Assembly (NCBI GenBank): GCA_004297725.1
Contig: SCUS01000120.1
Span: 1 to 58,541 of the forward strand
DNA length: 58,541 nucleotides
Direction of reading: 5' to 3'
DNA from: Myxococcaceae bacterium
GTDB taxonomy: Bacteria; Myxococcota_A; Polyangia; Polyangiales; Ga0077539
The position numbers and the translations under genes are program-made. The notes under the pieces are model-generated. The model made no database searches. It worked only from the letters and a program-made list of their open reading frames with translations, and was not told where the DNA came from. This document shows, in pieces, positions 1 through 8,404 of the stretch (its first letter is position 1; every line of letters starts with the position of its first letter).

Positions 1-16
1 CCCGGACGCCGCCCTG
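1..16 (+). repeat. Right edge of a mosaic repeat copy (R0)
   Basis: The first 16 bases match the last bases of the 122-bp repeat found at 1913-2038, 11770-11891 and 15754-15876 (the module ending GGACGCCGCCCTG). The rest of this copy lies left of the window. The 126 bases between it and the transposase stop codon show nothing recognisable. Confidence 0.7.
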
Positions 17-142
17 ACCGATTCCAACGCCCCACCCACGCTGTTCTCGCTCTCTGCGGACGCACCGCTCCCACGACCGTCTCGCATCGCGCGCCCGGTG
101 TCCACGCTCCGCTCGGCAGCTCTTCGGCCGACAGTGCCCGCG

Positions 143-1669
143 CTACGGCCCGTCGCGCGTCCGGCGCATCCGCGGCACCTCGGTCGAGATCCCGAGGTGT
201 TCGAGCACTCGCACGATGCCCACCCGCTCGGTGAGCGCCGCGATGATCGTCATCCGCCCGTCGCACGCCGGGCACTTGAGCGCGTCGATCTTCCACACCC
301 GCCACAGCAGCCGCGCCCACTCGATGCGCCCGCCCTTCGCCCTGGCGGGTCGCACTGCGTCCGCCTGCGTTGCCGCTGTCGCCGCGCTCCCTCCCCCGGC
401 CGCACTCCTTCCCACCGCCGCGCCGCCCACCGCCACCGCACGCTCCGCGCACGCCCCGATGGCCTCCTCGATCGGCGGCAACGGCACGACCGCCACCCGC
501 CACGGCGAGTTGGGCGCCAGCACCCCGTGGTAGCGCACTAGCGGCGTCCGCGGCGGAGGCACCAGCGCGCTCAACCTGGCCATGAATTCCATCGGCGACA
601 TCACCCGATGCGTCGCCCCCGCGCTGCGCGGCGACTTCACCCGGTACGCCACGTTGCCATCGGGCAGCACGCTCACCCGGCCGCTCGCCACTGCGGGCCG
701 CGCCATGTACCGACACAGCCGCTCCAGCGCAGCGCGGTCGTCGCCCGCGACGCACACGCCCGCGTGCAGGTTGAACCCCTCGACCTCCGCGACGAGCCCA
801 TGCGACCGCATCCGAAGCGGCCTGAACACCCGCTCGTCCGACTCATCCGCTGCGTCGTCGCGCGCTCTCTTCTCATCGACGCGAGCGAAGGTTCCCCGCC
901 CACCCGCGGCTCGGCGCAGACCCTCCATGCCGTCATCACTCACCTCGAAGCTCTCGCTCGCTGCCCGCTGCGCGCGCCTGCGCTCGATGATCTGCAGCCG
1001 CTCGATCACCCGCTCGATGACCGAGCGAAGGTCGTCCCGCGTCGGTGCCGCGGTCTCCACGAAGTCCGGAGTGCTCCCATCCTCGCGACACACGAACACC
1101 CCATCGGCGACGAGCATGTGCAGGTGCGGGTTCAGATTCAACGAGCCCCCGAAGCGCTGCACGTAGTTCACCGCGGCCGCCTCCGACACGGCGCCGGGCA
1201 TCCCGCCCGCGGCTCCGCGAAGCCACTCGCGCACCTCCTCGAAGAACACTCGCGACACCGCGTTGAGCAGCGCCGTATCGCGCGCTACCGGCATCCGCAG
1301 CTCCCATGGCAGCGAGAGCACCCACTGCCGATACGGCACCGACGGCAACACGCGATCGCACTGCCGCGCGGCGGTCTCGCTCATGCGCCTCCCGCCGCAG
1401 CTCGAGCACACCCCGCGGTGCTTGCACGAGAACGCCACCAGGCGGTCGTGGCCGCAGCCCGCGCAGCGCGCCCGCATGAACCCGCACGCGAGCACGCCGC
1501 AGCGCACGAAGGCCTCGAACTCCGCGACGACGGAGCGAGGCAGCGAGCGTCCGCCCTCCTGCATCTGCTCGGCGAAGGCCGCGAAGTGCTCCCGCACGAG
1601 GGCGTGCACCACCCCGTCGCGCATGGGCTCGCGGGCGCCCACGTGCGCATGTCCACCGCCGTCGGCCAT
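143..1669 (-). CDS. IS91-family transposase (Y2/HUH rolling-circle type)
   Basis: This is a 508-residue protein with the architecture of IS91/IS801 transposases. An N-terminal Cys-rich zinc-binding segment (repeated CxxC pairs at about residues 60-95, including CAGC and CSSC) precedes the catalytic part. The catalytic part has the metal-binding HLH of the family motif NPHLHMLVADGVF and a YHGVLAPNSPWR segment typical of the family. A C-terminal CPAC zinc pair follows. The length is slightly above the usual 400-500 residues and no frame break is seen. IS91 elements transpose by rolling-circle replication and can mobilise adjacent DNA by one-ended events. I could not define the ori and ter ends. 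It sits between repeat R0 and repeat R1, so it is the first block of the accessory array. The family call is secure; activity is unknown. Confidence 0.9.
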   Translation of the reverse strand: MADGGGHAHVGAREPMRDGVVHALVREHFAAFAEQMQEGGRSLPRSVVAEFEAFVRCGVLACGFMRARCAGCGHDRLVAFSCKHRGVCSSCGGRRMSETAARQCDRVLPSVPYRQWVLSLPWELRMPVARDTALLNAVSRVFFEEVREWLRGAAGGMPGAVSEAAAVNYVQRFGGSLNLNPHLHMLVADGVFVCREDGSTPDFVETAAPTRDDLRSVIERVIERLQIIERRRAQRAASESFEVSDDGMEGLRRAAGGRGTFARVDEKRARDDAADESDERVFRPLRMRSHGLVAEVEGFNLHAGVCVAGDDRAALERLCRYMARPAVASGRVSVLPDGNVAYRVKSPRSAGATHRVMSPMEFMARLSALVPPPRTPLVRYHGVLAPNSPWRVAVVPLPPIEEAIGACAERAVAVGGAAVGRSAAGGGSAATAATQADAVRPARAKGGRIEWARLLWRVWKIDALKCPACDGRMTIIAALTERVGIVRVLEHLGISTEVPRMRRTRDGP

Positions 1670-1819
1670 CGAGGGGAGGAGCCACAGAGCGACGAGCGGG
1701 CCATCACCGATCGACCGGTTCTACAGGGCGATCGGGGCGCTCCGGGGGGTGGCGGCGGGTGGCGGCAGGGACTGACGACGTGGGCACGCTCCCCTCCGCG
1801 ATGAGGTCAACCATCACGC

Positions 1820-1857
1820 CTACAGACGTCTGTAGGTGGGGCTACAGACGTCTGTAG
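1820..1857. repeat. Two copies of a 16-bp perfect palindrome
   Basis: CTACAGACGTCTGTAG occurs at 1820-1835 and again at 1842-1857, six bases apart. A third copy lies at 22547-22562 with the same flanks (GGGG before, GCGG after). The paired spacing upstream of the transposase start could be an operator, but the distant third copy suggests a dispersed palindrome. Confidence 0.75.
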
Positions 1858-1912
1858 GCGGGGCTGCGCGGGTTGGTCTGCTCGTGGGGAGCGACCGCGG
1901 CGCTCACCCGAT

Positions 1913-2038
1913 GGGGATAAGACGTCCAACGCGGCACCCTCCCAGGCACGGATCCGCGCGGGTCTACAGAACATCAGTGTACGAAGTACGCGCCCGCCAC
2001 GCGGCTCCTCGCGAATGCGCCCCGGACGCCGCCCTGGC
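1913..2038 (+). repeat. Mosaic repeat copy R1 (complete)
   Basis: This copy starts GGGGATAAGACGTCC, passes through GGCACCCTCCCAGGCACGG, GGGTCTACAGAACATC and GTACGAAGTACGCG, and ends with CCCGCCACGCGG...GGACGCCGCCCTGG. The left half is of the A type (shared with 7151 and 17465). The end is of the B type (shared with 7787, 11770 and 15754). It lies between the IS91 block and the carbonic anhydrase. On the minus strand it is open and reads through as a short peptide (FCRPARIRAWEGAALDVLSP), which also fuses in frame to neighbouring ORFs at 7151 and 17465. Confidence 0.85.
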
Positions 2039-2175
2039 TCGCGCAGGTGCGTGCGACGGCGATGACCCCGTGCGTCATCGCGCCGCACGGCTGCCGCGCG
2101 GACCAACTGGGAAATCCAGAGGGTTTCGTCGAGGCACGCTTCGTGGTGACAGGCACTCCCCCTGGAGGGATCGCC

Positions 2176-2826
2176 ATGCGTACACACACCCAGGAAACCC
2201 AAGCCACCATCACCCCCTTGAAGGCCCTGACCTTCCTTCGGGAGGGCAACGAGCGCTTTCGCGCCAACCTCCGCGCGAGCCGCGACCTCCTCAAGCAGGT
2301 CAACGAGACCCGCGAGGGGCAGTTTCCCTTCGCGACGATCTTGAGCTGCATCGACAGCCGCACGAGCGCCGAGCTCATCTTCGATCAGGGCCTCGGCGAC
2401 ATCTTCAGCATCCGCCTCGCGGGCAACGTGGTGAACGAAGACGTCCTCGGGTCGATGGAGTTCTCCTGCCGCATCGCCGGGTCGCGGCTCGTGGTGGTGC
2501 TCGGGCACTCGAACTGCGGGGCCATCAAGGGAGCCTGCGACGGGGTGCAGCTCGGCAACCTCTCCAGCCTGCTCAACAAGATCCAGCCCGCGGTCTACCG
2601 GGAGCGCGCCGAGGCGGTCGACCGGAGCTCGAAGAACACCGCGTTCGTCGAGCGCGTGGCGGAGATCCACGTGCGCCGCTCGGTCGAGTCGGTCTTCGAG
2701 CAGAGCGTCGTGCTGCGCGAGATGATCGAGGGCGGCCACATCGCCCTCGTCGGCGCGATGTACTCCGTGGAGACCGGCGCCGTGGCCTTCCTCGACGACA
2801 CCCTCACCCAGGGCCCGCGGGCGTAG
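2176..2826 (+). CDS. Beta-class carbonic anhydrase
   Basis: Interconverts CO2 and bicarbonate in the cytoplasm. The 216-residue protein has the beta-class zinc site: Cys58 and Asp60/Arg62 in CIDSR, and His111 and Cys114 in GHSNCGA. The ATG at 2176 is preferred because GGAGGG lies 7 bases upstream. An upstream in-frame ATG at 2047 would add 43 residues that look like translated repeat-flank sequence. The length is normal for the family. Its neighbours are repeat R1 upstream and the convergent RCC1 lipoprotein downstream. It is the only block of the accessory region with an obvious housekeeping-type enzyme. Confidence 0.95.
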   Translation: MRTHTQETQATITPLKALTFLREGNERFRANLRASRDLLKQVNETREGQFPFATILSCIDSRTSAELIFDQGLGDIFSIRLAGNVVNEDVLGSMEFSCRIAGSRLVVVLGHSNCGAIKGACDGVQLGNLSSLLNKIQPAVYRERAEAVDRSSKNTAFVERVAEIHVRRSVESVFEQSVVLREMIEGGHIALVGAMYSVETGAVAFLDDTLTQGPRA

Positions 2827-2932
2827 CGCCCCGCGCCCTCACCTCCGCCTCCGCCCGCGCCGTCGGGGTGGCACCCGAGGCCGTCGTCGCCGGTGGCGCT
2901 CGCCCACGTCGCAGGGCAGGCGGCCAGGATCG

Positions 2933-4262
2933 TCAGAACCGCACCAGCGTGGCGGCCCCGTCTCCGACCTGGCCCCATTGGTCGCTACCCCAGCAGCGGA
3001 CGGAACCGTCCGCAAGTCGGGCGCAGGTGTACCTGTCACCCGCCGCGATCCCGGTCGCATTGTTCACCCCGACCACGGCGACGGGCGTGAGGCGGTTGAC
3101 GCTCGTTGTTCCGTCACCGAGCTGGCCATGCCCGTTGCGTCCCCAACAGCGGACGGAGCCGTCGGCCAGGCGGGCACAGGTGTGAGAAAGGCCCGCTGCG
3201 ATCTCGACCGCCGTGGTCAACCCGGGCACGACGACGGGGGCGAGACGGTTGACGCTGGTTCCGTCTCCGATCTGACCCGATATGTTGTTGCCCCAGCAGC
3301 GGACGGAGCCGTCCGTCAGCCGGGCGCAGGTGTGGGCGTGGCCCGCTGCAATCTCGACCGCGGTGCTCACTCCCGCCACGGCAGTGGGCGCGAGACGGAT
3401 GGCACCTGTTCCGTCCCCGATCTGACCAAATCCATTGTTGCCCCAGCAGCGGACGGAGCCATCCGTCAGCCGGAGGCAGGTGTGATAGGTGCCCGCTGCG
3501 ACCTCGACCGCCGTGCTCACCCCGGGCACGGCGGTGGGCGCGAGACGGATGGCGCCTGTTCCATCCCCGAGCTGACCCGGTCCATTGGTGCCCCAGCAGC
3601 GGACGGAGCCGTCCATCAGCCGGGCGCAGGTGTGAGAACTGCCCGCTGCGATCTCGACCGCACCGCTCAGCCCGGGCACGGCGGTGGGCGTGAGACGGTT
3701 GGTACTCGTTCCATCCCCGATCTGGCCGAACACATTGGAACCCCAGCAGCGGACGGAGCCGTCCGTCAGCCGGGCGCAGGTGTGGAAGATGCCCGCCGCG
3801 ATCTCGACCGCATCGCTGATCCCCAGCACGGCAGTCGGCGTCAGGCGGCTGATGGTTGTTCCGTCTCCGAGCTGGCCCGCCACATTGGAACCCCAGCAGC
3901 GGACGGAGCCGTCCCTCCGCCGGGCGCACGTGTGAAAAGGCCCCACCGCGATCTCGTCCGCATCGCCCAGCCCCGCCACGGCGGTGGGGGTGAGACGGTC
4001 GGTGCTCGTCCCGTCACCGAGCTGGCCGTGTTGGTTGCCGCCCCAGCATCGGACGGAGCCGTCGATCAGCCGCGCGCAGGTGTGAGAGGCGTCCGCCGCG
4101 ACCTCGACCGCACCGCTCAGCCCCGGCACGGCGGTGGGCGTGAGACGGTCGGTGATCGTTCCATCCCCCAGCTGGCCACGCTCGTTGCGGCCCCAACAGC
4201 GCACGGAGCCGTCCCTCAGCTGGGCGCAGGTATGTGACTGTCCCGCGGCGACCTGGGGCGTG
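2933..4262 (-). repeat. Tandem 150-bp repeats encoding the RCC1 propeller
   Basis: Nine consecutive units of about 150 bp, each containing a near-identical CAGCAGCGGACGGAGCCGTC block, fill the 3' end of the lipoprotein gene. The period equals 50 codons, so unit gain or loss keeps the frame. Confidence 0.85.
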
Positions 4263-6307
4263 GTCCGGCACGTACCGCCCGAACACGTGCCATCACACAA
4301 GCTTCCGCATGCCCCGCAGTTCGTCGGGTCGGTCGTCGTATCCCGGCAGGTCCCCCCACACGACGTCGCCCGGGCCCGATCCGGACAGGTCTGTGCGTAG
4401 CCCAACGGATTCGTGAACACTTCCCCGCCGCACCGGTTCGCCGTCACGCAGTGATCCGCGCATCGCCGTGAACTCCCCTCACACAGGCTCGTCCGGTCGT
4501 CGCAAGCCCCGCAACCCAACCCCCCGCACTGGTCTCCTGACGCGCACGCGCCAGTGAAGGTCGCGGCCGAGCAGCCTGGCCCGAAGCCCGTCGCATCGAA
4601 GCCGTACGTTGCGACCGGCATCGTGGTGCCGCCCGCGACGCCTACGGTCACGGCGTGCATCCCCTCCCGACCGGGCGAGCAGTACCCCAGCAGGTATGTC
4701 GCCCGGAGCCGGGCGGCGATCTGGTTGGCCAGCGCGCCGAACTCCCGCGTCAGGGTTGCCGTGCTCGGCGCCGTGAGCACCCCGCCCGACGCCAGCGCCG
4801 TGAGCACCGCCGGCGCCGCGTCGCCGCCCGCGAGCCCGACCGCCAGCACCCGGTCGGCGCTCGCCTGCACGGCCGCGACCGCGTCGGCCTGCGTGTGCAG
4901 CGCCGCGGTGTCGCCGCCGTCGGTGAACACCACCACGTATCCGCTGGTGAAGGCCCCGCCCGCGTTGCGCGTCCGGAACGCCGCCTGCGCCGCCTGTTGT
5001 CGCCCGAGCGCCGAGATCACCGCGCCGTAGAGGTTGCTCGACCCCGGGGCGCTCGGCCGGTAGCTCGCCAGCGCGTCGAGCCGCGCGAGCAGCCGCGCCG
5101 TGTCGAGCGTGGGCGGCTGCCACTCGGTGAGGGTCGCCCCTCCAGCGAACACCTGGATGCCAACCTGCACGGGCGAGCGGGGAGTGGTCTGGAGCGTCGT
5201 CACGAACCGCGCCGCTGCCCCGATGAGCTGCGGGAGAAACGCGTCGGTGGACGCGCCGAGGTCGAGCACCAGCGACACGAACACCTGCGGGCCGACGCGG
5301 GTGAGCAGCGTGGCCGACGACTCGCTGCCGAGGGCGGCTCCGTCTTCGCGGATCACGAGGTCCGTCGCCGTGAGGTCGGGGAGGGGGCGCCCGATGCAGT
5401 CCTCCGCCGTGAAGTACATGGCGATGCCTGACGGCGAGACGGTGCGCCCTTCGACCAGCCGCGTGACCGCGCACGAGCGGTCGGCCGAGTCGGTGTAGTC
5501 GACCCCGTCTCCCACGAAGCCGGAGTCGAGGTGGGTGACGCTCGCCGTGACGCCGCCGTCCGCCGCGAGGCCGCCCAGGCGCTCGTAGCCGGAGCCGCCC
5601 GAGGGGCGCGACCAGAACAGCGCCGCGCGTGCCGCGTCGCCCGCGAAGGGGATGGACACCCGCGCGGGCACGGTGAAGGCGGTCCCTGCTGGCTCGAAGC
5701 GGAAGACGCGCGAGTAGCCCGTGTAGCCCGACGGGGCGGCCACCCCGGTCTGGGTGATCCGGATGGGCAGCGCCGTCGAGAGCGCACCCGCGGGGACGGT
5801 CAGCGTGGCGCCGTCGCAGGAGACCGTGCCCCCGCTCGGTCCGATGGACACGGCGGCGCAGTCCGGACCGGCGTCCACCGGCGGCACGTCGATCGTGGGC
5901 GCGTCGGAGGGCGATCCTTCGTCGCCCGGAGCGTCAGCCGTCGGGGCGTCCGCCCCGGGCGGGACATCGTTCATCGGCGCGTCCACGCCGGGCCGGTCCT
6001 CCACCAGCGCATCCATCGCCGGCGCGTCCGTCGAGGCCACCGGCTCCTCGGCGCTTCCTGAATCGCGAGGGGCGCCGTCGGACAACGGCACATCCATCGC
6101 GCCGCCGTCGCTCCCGGGGCACGGGCATGGGCCGTAGTTGTGATCGGCGAGGCAGGTCTGTGTGCTGCTGATGCCACCGGCACAGGCACAGGCGATGGAC
6201 TGGCCCGTCACGCAGTGCGGCGTCGGGGCCAGCGCCGGGTCCGGACCACACGAAAGGGTCCAGGCCGCGGGTGCCAGCGCCAGGAGCGCAACACGCGTTC
6301 GCAGCAT
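2933..6307 (-). CDS. Lipoprotein with von Willebrand A-like domain and nine RCC1 repeats
   Basis: This is a predicted outer-surface lipoprotein of 1124 residues. The start at 6307 is chosen because GGAGGGTGG precedes it; an ATG at 6505 would hide the signal peptide. The order is: signal peptide with lipobox TLSC; Asp/Ala/Pro-rich linker; a beta domain with the TVPAGAL motif (ZU5-like); a von Willebrand A-like domain (VSLVLDLGAS, a degenerate MIDAS); a Cys-rich segment; then nine RCC1/BNR-like repeats of about 50 residues, each with HTCARL..GSVRCWG and GQ(L/I)GDGT. RCC1 repeats fold into a beta-propeller. The combination suggests adhesion or protein binding at the cell surface; no enzyme is visible. 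The repeats are almost identical in DNA, so repeat number may vary. Confidence 0.88.
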   Translation of the reverse strand: MLRTRVALLALAPAAWTLSCGPDPALAPTPHCVTGQSIACACAGGISSTQTCLADHNYGPCPCPGSDGGAMDVPLSDGAPRDSGSAEEPVASTDAPAMDALVEDRPGVDAPMNDVPPGADAPTADAPGDEGSPSDAPTIDVPPVDAGPDCAAVSIGPSGGTVSCDGATLTVPAGALSTALPIRITQTGVAAPSGYTGYSRVFRFEPAGTAFTVPARVSIPFAGDAARAALFWSRPSGGSGYERLGGLAADGGVTASVTHLDSGFVGDGVDYTDSADRSCAVTRLVEGRTVSPSGIAMYFTAEDCIGRPLPDLTATDLVIREDGAALGSESSATLLTRVGPQVFVSLVLDLGASTDAFLPQLIGAAARFVTTLQTTPRSPVQVGIQVFAGGATLTEWQPPTLDTARLLARLDALASYRPSAPGSSNLYGAVISALGRQQAAQAAFRTRNAGGAFTSGYVVVFTDGGDTAALHTQADAVAAVQASADRVLAVGLAGGDAAPAVLTALASGGVLTAPSTATLTREFGALANQIAARLRATYLLGYCSPGREGMHAVTVGVAGGTTMPVATYGFDATGFGPGCSAATFTGACASGDQCGGLGCGACDDRTSLCEGSSRRCADHCVTANRCGGEVFTNPLGYAQTCPDRARATSCGGTCRDTTTDPTNCGACGSLCDGTCSGGTCRTTPQVAAGQSHTCAQLRDGSVRCWGRNERGQLGDGTITDRLTPTAVPGLSGAVEVAADASHTCARLIDGSVRCWGGNQHGQLGDGTSTDRLTPTAVAGLGDADEIAVGPFHTCARRRDGSVRCWGSNVAGQLGDGTTISRLTPTAVLGISDAVEIAAGIFHTCARLTDGSVRCWGSNVFGQIGDGTSTNRLTPTAVPGLSGAVEIAAGSSHTCARLMDGSVRCWGTNGPGQLGDGTGAIRLAPTAVPGVSTAVEVAAGTYHTCLRLTDGSVRCWGNNGFGQIGDGTGAIRLAPTAVAGVSTAVEIAAGHAHTCARLTDGSVRCWGNNISGQIGDGTSVNRLAPVVVPGLTTAVEIAAGLSHTCARLADGSVRCWGRNGHGQLGDGTTSVNRLTPVAVVGVNNATGIAAGDRYTCARLADGSVRCWGSDQWGQVGDGAATLVRF

Positions 6308-6636
6308 CGCAGCCACCCTCCGAAAGGACGGTGCCGACCCTCGAACGCCAGCGGATGGCGCGGCGGGCGCGGACGGCGTAGCGCGAGGAGCGGCGGGGGG
6401 GACCGGCGAACGGGCGTCGAGGCCCGCCCGGAGGCGTTCGATCTCCTCACGGGGCGCCTGCGCCTGCTCGAGCGCCGCCACGCGATCATCGCGATGGTTG
6501 TTCACGGCATCAACCTACGCGCCTATCGGTAGGCGTTGCACGTGTCGCGGGAGGGGAGCTCGCGGCGAGAGGCCCCACCTGCTGCAAGCGGCGTTGCGCG
6601 CCCGCCCTCGTCGCCCGCTTCGCGCAGCGCGAAGGG

Positions 6637-7120
6637 CTACAGCTCGGGCTCGACGACGTAGGTCTGCCGGTGGCCGCGCGCCTCGAAGGTGCGCAGCGAG
6701 CACTCCGCGGCGCGACGCGACGCGAAGCGGTGCACGTCGAAATGCTGACCGTTGTCGTCGTAGCGGCGGAGCAGCCACGGCTCGACCCGCCACGGCACGA
6801 AGACCTCCGGGTGGAGGTCACGGCGGTAGAGCGCGATCCCCGGCAGCGCGAGGTGGTGCGGCACGTGGTCGACGTCGGGGTCGTCGGCGGGGCAGACCCA
6901 CCAGAGGTCGCGCTCGTCGTGGCGGTGCTTGACGATCACCTCCAGCCCGCACGGGCACGCGAGCAGCCACGCGTCGAAAGGAGAGCCCGGCCCGCTCCGC
7001 TCGTCGGGGAGGTGGGCCTCGCCCAGGAGCGCGCACCGCGGCCTCGGCGGCCACGACGGCGGCCACGGCGTCGATGTAGATCCACTCGAAGTCGTAGGGG
7101 TCGCGCGTGCTGCGGCGCAT
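6637..7120 (-). pseudogene. Frameshifted hypothetical protein
   Basis: A plausible N-terminus starts at 7120 (MRRSTRDPYDFEWIYIDAV...) and stays open to about 7040. Protein-like sequence then continues in another frame to the stop at 6637 (CALLGEAHLPDE..., CPCGLEVIVKHRHDERDLWW, ending RQTYVVEPEL). One indel near 7035-7045 would join the two. The downstream frame also stays open leftwards into repeat R2, which would give a fused ORF starting at 7326, but that extension is repeat sequence. No family is recognised; the CPCG and WWVCP motifs could bind a metal. It is either a real frameshift or a sequencing error. Confidence 0.5.
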
Positions 7121-7150
7121 CGGCAGACGCCCCCAGAGGGTCTCGCCCTG

Positions 7151-7254
7151 GGGGATAAGACGTCCGGCTCATGGGCCCGTCGAGGTGATGGGCCCATGAG
7201 CCAGACGTCCAACGCGGCACCCTCCCAGGCACGGATCCGCTCGGGTCTACAGAA
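7151..7254 (+). repeat. Mosaic repeat copy R2, left half, interrupted
   Basis: This is an A-type left half (GGGGATAAGACGTCC ... GGGTCTACAGAA). It is split by a 37-bp hairpin at 7166-7202 and stops matching after CTACAGAA at 7254. Sequence matching the other half resumes at 7787. Confidence 0.8.
7158..7210. mobile_element. 37-bp perfect hairpin flanked by an 8-bp direct duplication
   Basis: GGCTCATGGGCCC (7166-7178) and its exact complement GGGCCCATGAGCC (7190-7202) flank an 11-base loop. The insert is bounded by AGACGTCC at 7158-7165 and again at 7203-7210. The uninterrupted repeats at 1913 and 17465 carry AGACGTCC once, so the sequence itself shows an insertion with an 8-bp target duplication. 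Confidence 0.75.
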
Positions 7255-7786
7255 GAGATAGCGACTTGGTGAAGCGCCCCCGCGGGCGGGTGACCGCCGA
7301 CGGTGAGGCTCCAGGCGCTTCGCCAAGGCGCGGTTGAACGAAGCCGCGGAGCCTCCGGCGCGCCGTCAGTCGTCTATGTGGGAAGAGTGTTGGTCCTCGG
7401 TCCACGGCTGCACCCGCAGCGGTGCAGTCGGCCGCGCCAACAGCGACCGCGACCTGTCGGCGTGACCTCGTGAGGGCTCGGATGGGTGACCCGAGATGCG
7501 GCGCGGTGCATGTTGGCCGCAGCGTCGCACGCGGCGCGCGCACCCGTGCACCGAGCGCCTCGCATGCGAGCGCCAGAGGGTGTCCCGTGGTGCGTACGCG
7601 CGCATCAGAATCTGTCCCATCGAACGCCTCCGTCGATCGCAGGCGCCCGTCCATCGGACGCCGCGGTGCAGAGCGTCCGGGGAGCAACTCGTCGGCACGA
7701 AGGAAGGCGCAGCGACCGACGAGTCAGCAGGTCACGCGAGCGACCGCGAGGCTCCGGGAGAGGCCTGCCGCGGAGCGGCTTCGTTC
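7255..7786. other. Gene-poor insert between the two halves of a mosaic repeat
   Basis: About 530 bp lie where the left half of repeat R2 ends and the right half (7787) begins. A 15-bp perfect inverted repeat, GTTGAACGAAGCCGC at 7333-7347 and GCGGCTTCGTTCAAC at 7775-7789, spans most of it. Open frames here are Arg/Ala/Pro/Ser-rich in both directions and show no protein family, so I call no gene. Confidence 0.5.
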
Positions 7787-7852
7787 AACATCCCTTATCC
7801 GAAGAAGCCCGCCACGCGGCTCCTCGCGGATGCGCCCCGGACGCCGCCCTGG
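7787..7852 (+). repeat. Mosaic repeat, right half (B type)
   Basis: AACATCCCTTATCCGAAG ... GGACGCCGCCCTGG is nearly identical to the right halves at 11770-11891 and 15754-15876. It directly precedes the gene fragment at 7881. Confidence 0.82.
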
Positions 7853-7880
7853 CAGGGGTCGGGGCTACGTCCTGCAGGGC

Positions 7881-8153
7881 ATGGTGCGCGCGGTGGATGA
7901 CCGCGTGAGCGGCAGCCTCGAGTTCAGAACAGCGACCGAGACGCTTGCGGGTGATCCCGGCGGCAGCTGGACGCTTGACTCCGGTGGCCCCGGCGTGAGC
8001 GTCGATATCCTCTGGAGCGCCTCGCTCTCTTCGTCGGGTCTCACCGCCGGCGAGGTCGAAGTGCGGGTCTCCACCGGCGGCGGGCAGGACGAAGCCCTGT
8101 TTGGCTTCAGCCCCGGCGGCGCCACTGTGCGCAATAGCGCCGACGTACGGTGA
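7881..8153 (+). pseudogene. C-terminal gene fragment, unknown family
   Basis: The frame ending at 8153 has protein-like composition only after the repeat edge: about 90 residues with alternating hydrophobic and polar positions (SGSLEFRTATETL, VSVDILWSASL, EVEVRVSTGGG), as in beta-sandwich proteins. The same frame runs leftward through the repeat with no start and no ribosome site at 7881. The most economical reading is the 3' end of a longer gene whose 5' part was removed at the repeat junction. No family is recognised. Confidence 0.4.
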
Positions 8154-8280
8154 CCCCCTTCCCACATCGACGAATGACGACGCTGCGGAGGCTGCGCGGC
8201 TTCATTCATCCGCGCCGCGGCGAAGCACCCGACGCCTCGTCGTGGGCTGTCGCCCGCTCGCAGTGAAATCGCTATCGGGG

Positions 8281-8328
8281 GTACGAAGTACGCGCTCCCG
8301 TAAGCCCTGGCGGGAGCTTCCGAGACAC
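8281..8328 (+). repeat. Partial mosaic repeat (A-type right half)
   Basis: TACGAAGTACGCGCTCCCG followed by a CTCCCG...CGGGAG hairpin matches the right half of the copy at 17465-17586. The left half is absent. Confidence 0.65.
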
Positions 8329-8404
8329 CAGATCGTGGCCGCGCTGGGCGCGGAGCCCCGGCGCTCGGCCTGCCAGCCGGGCACGCCGCGCGGGAGCCCA
8401 CCGA

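Noticed and set aside
1807..2739. A 310-codon minus-strand frame running through repeat R1
   Set aside because: Antisense to the carbonic anhydrase; the only protein-like part is the repeat-encoded leader peptide.
7422..8153. A 243-residue protein from ATG 7422
   Set aside because: Only the last 90 residues or so, after the repeat edge, look like protein; the rest is translated insert and repeat sequence. Kept as a fragment.
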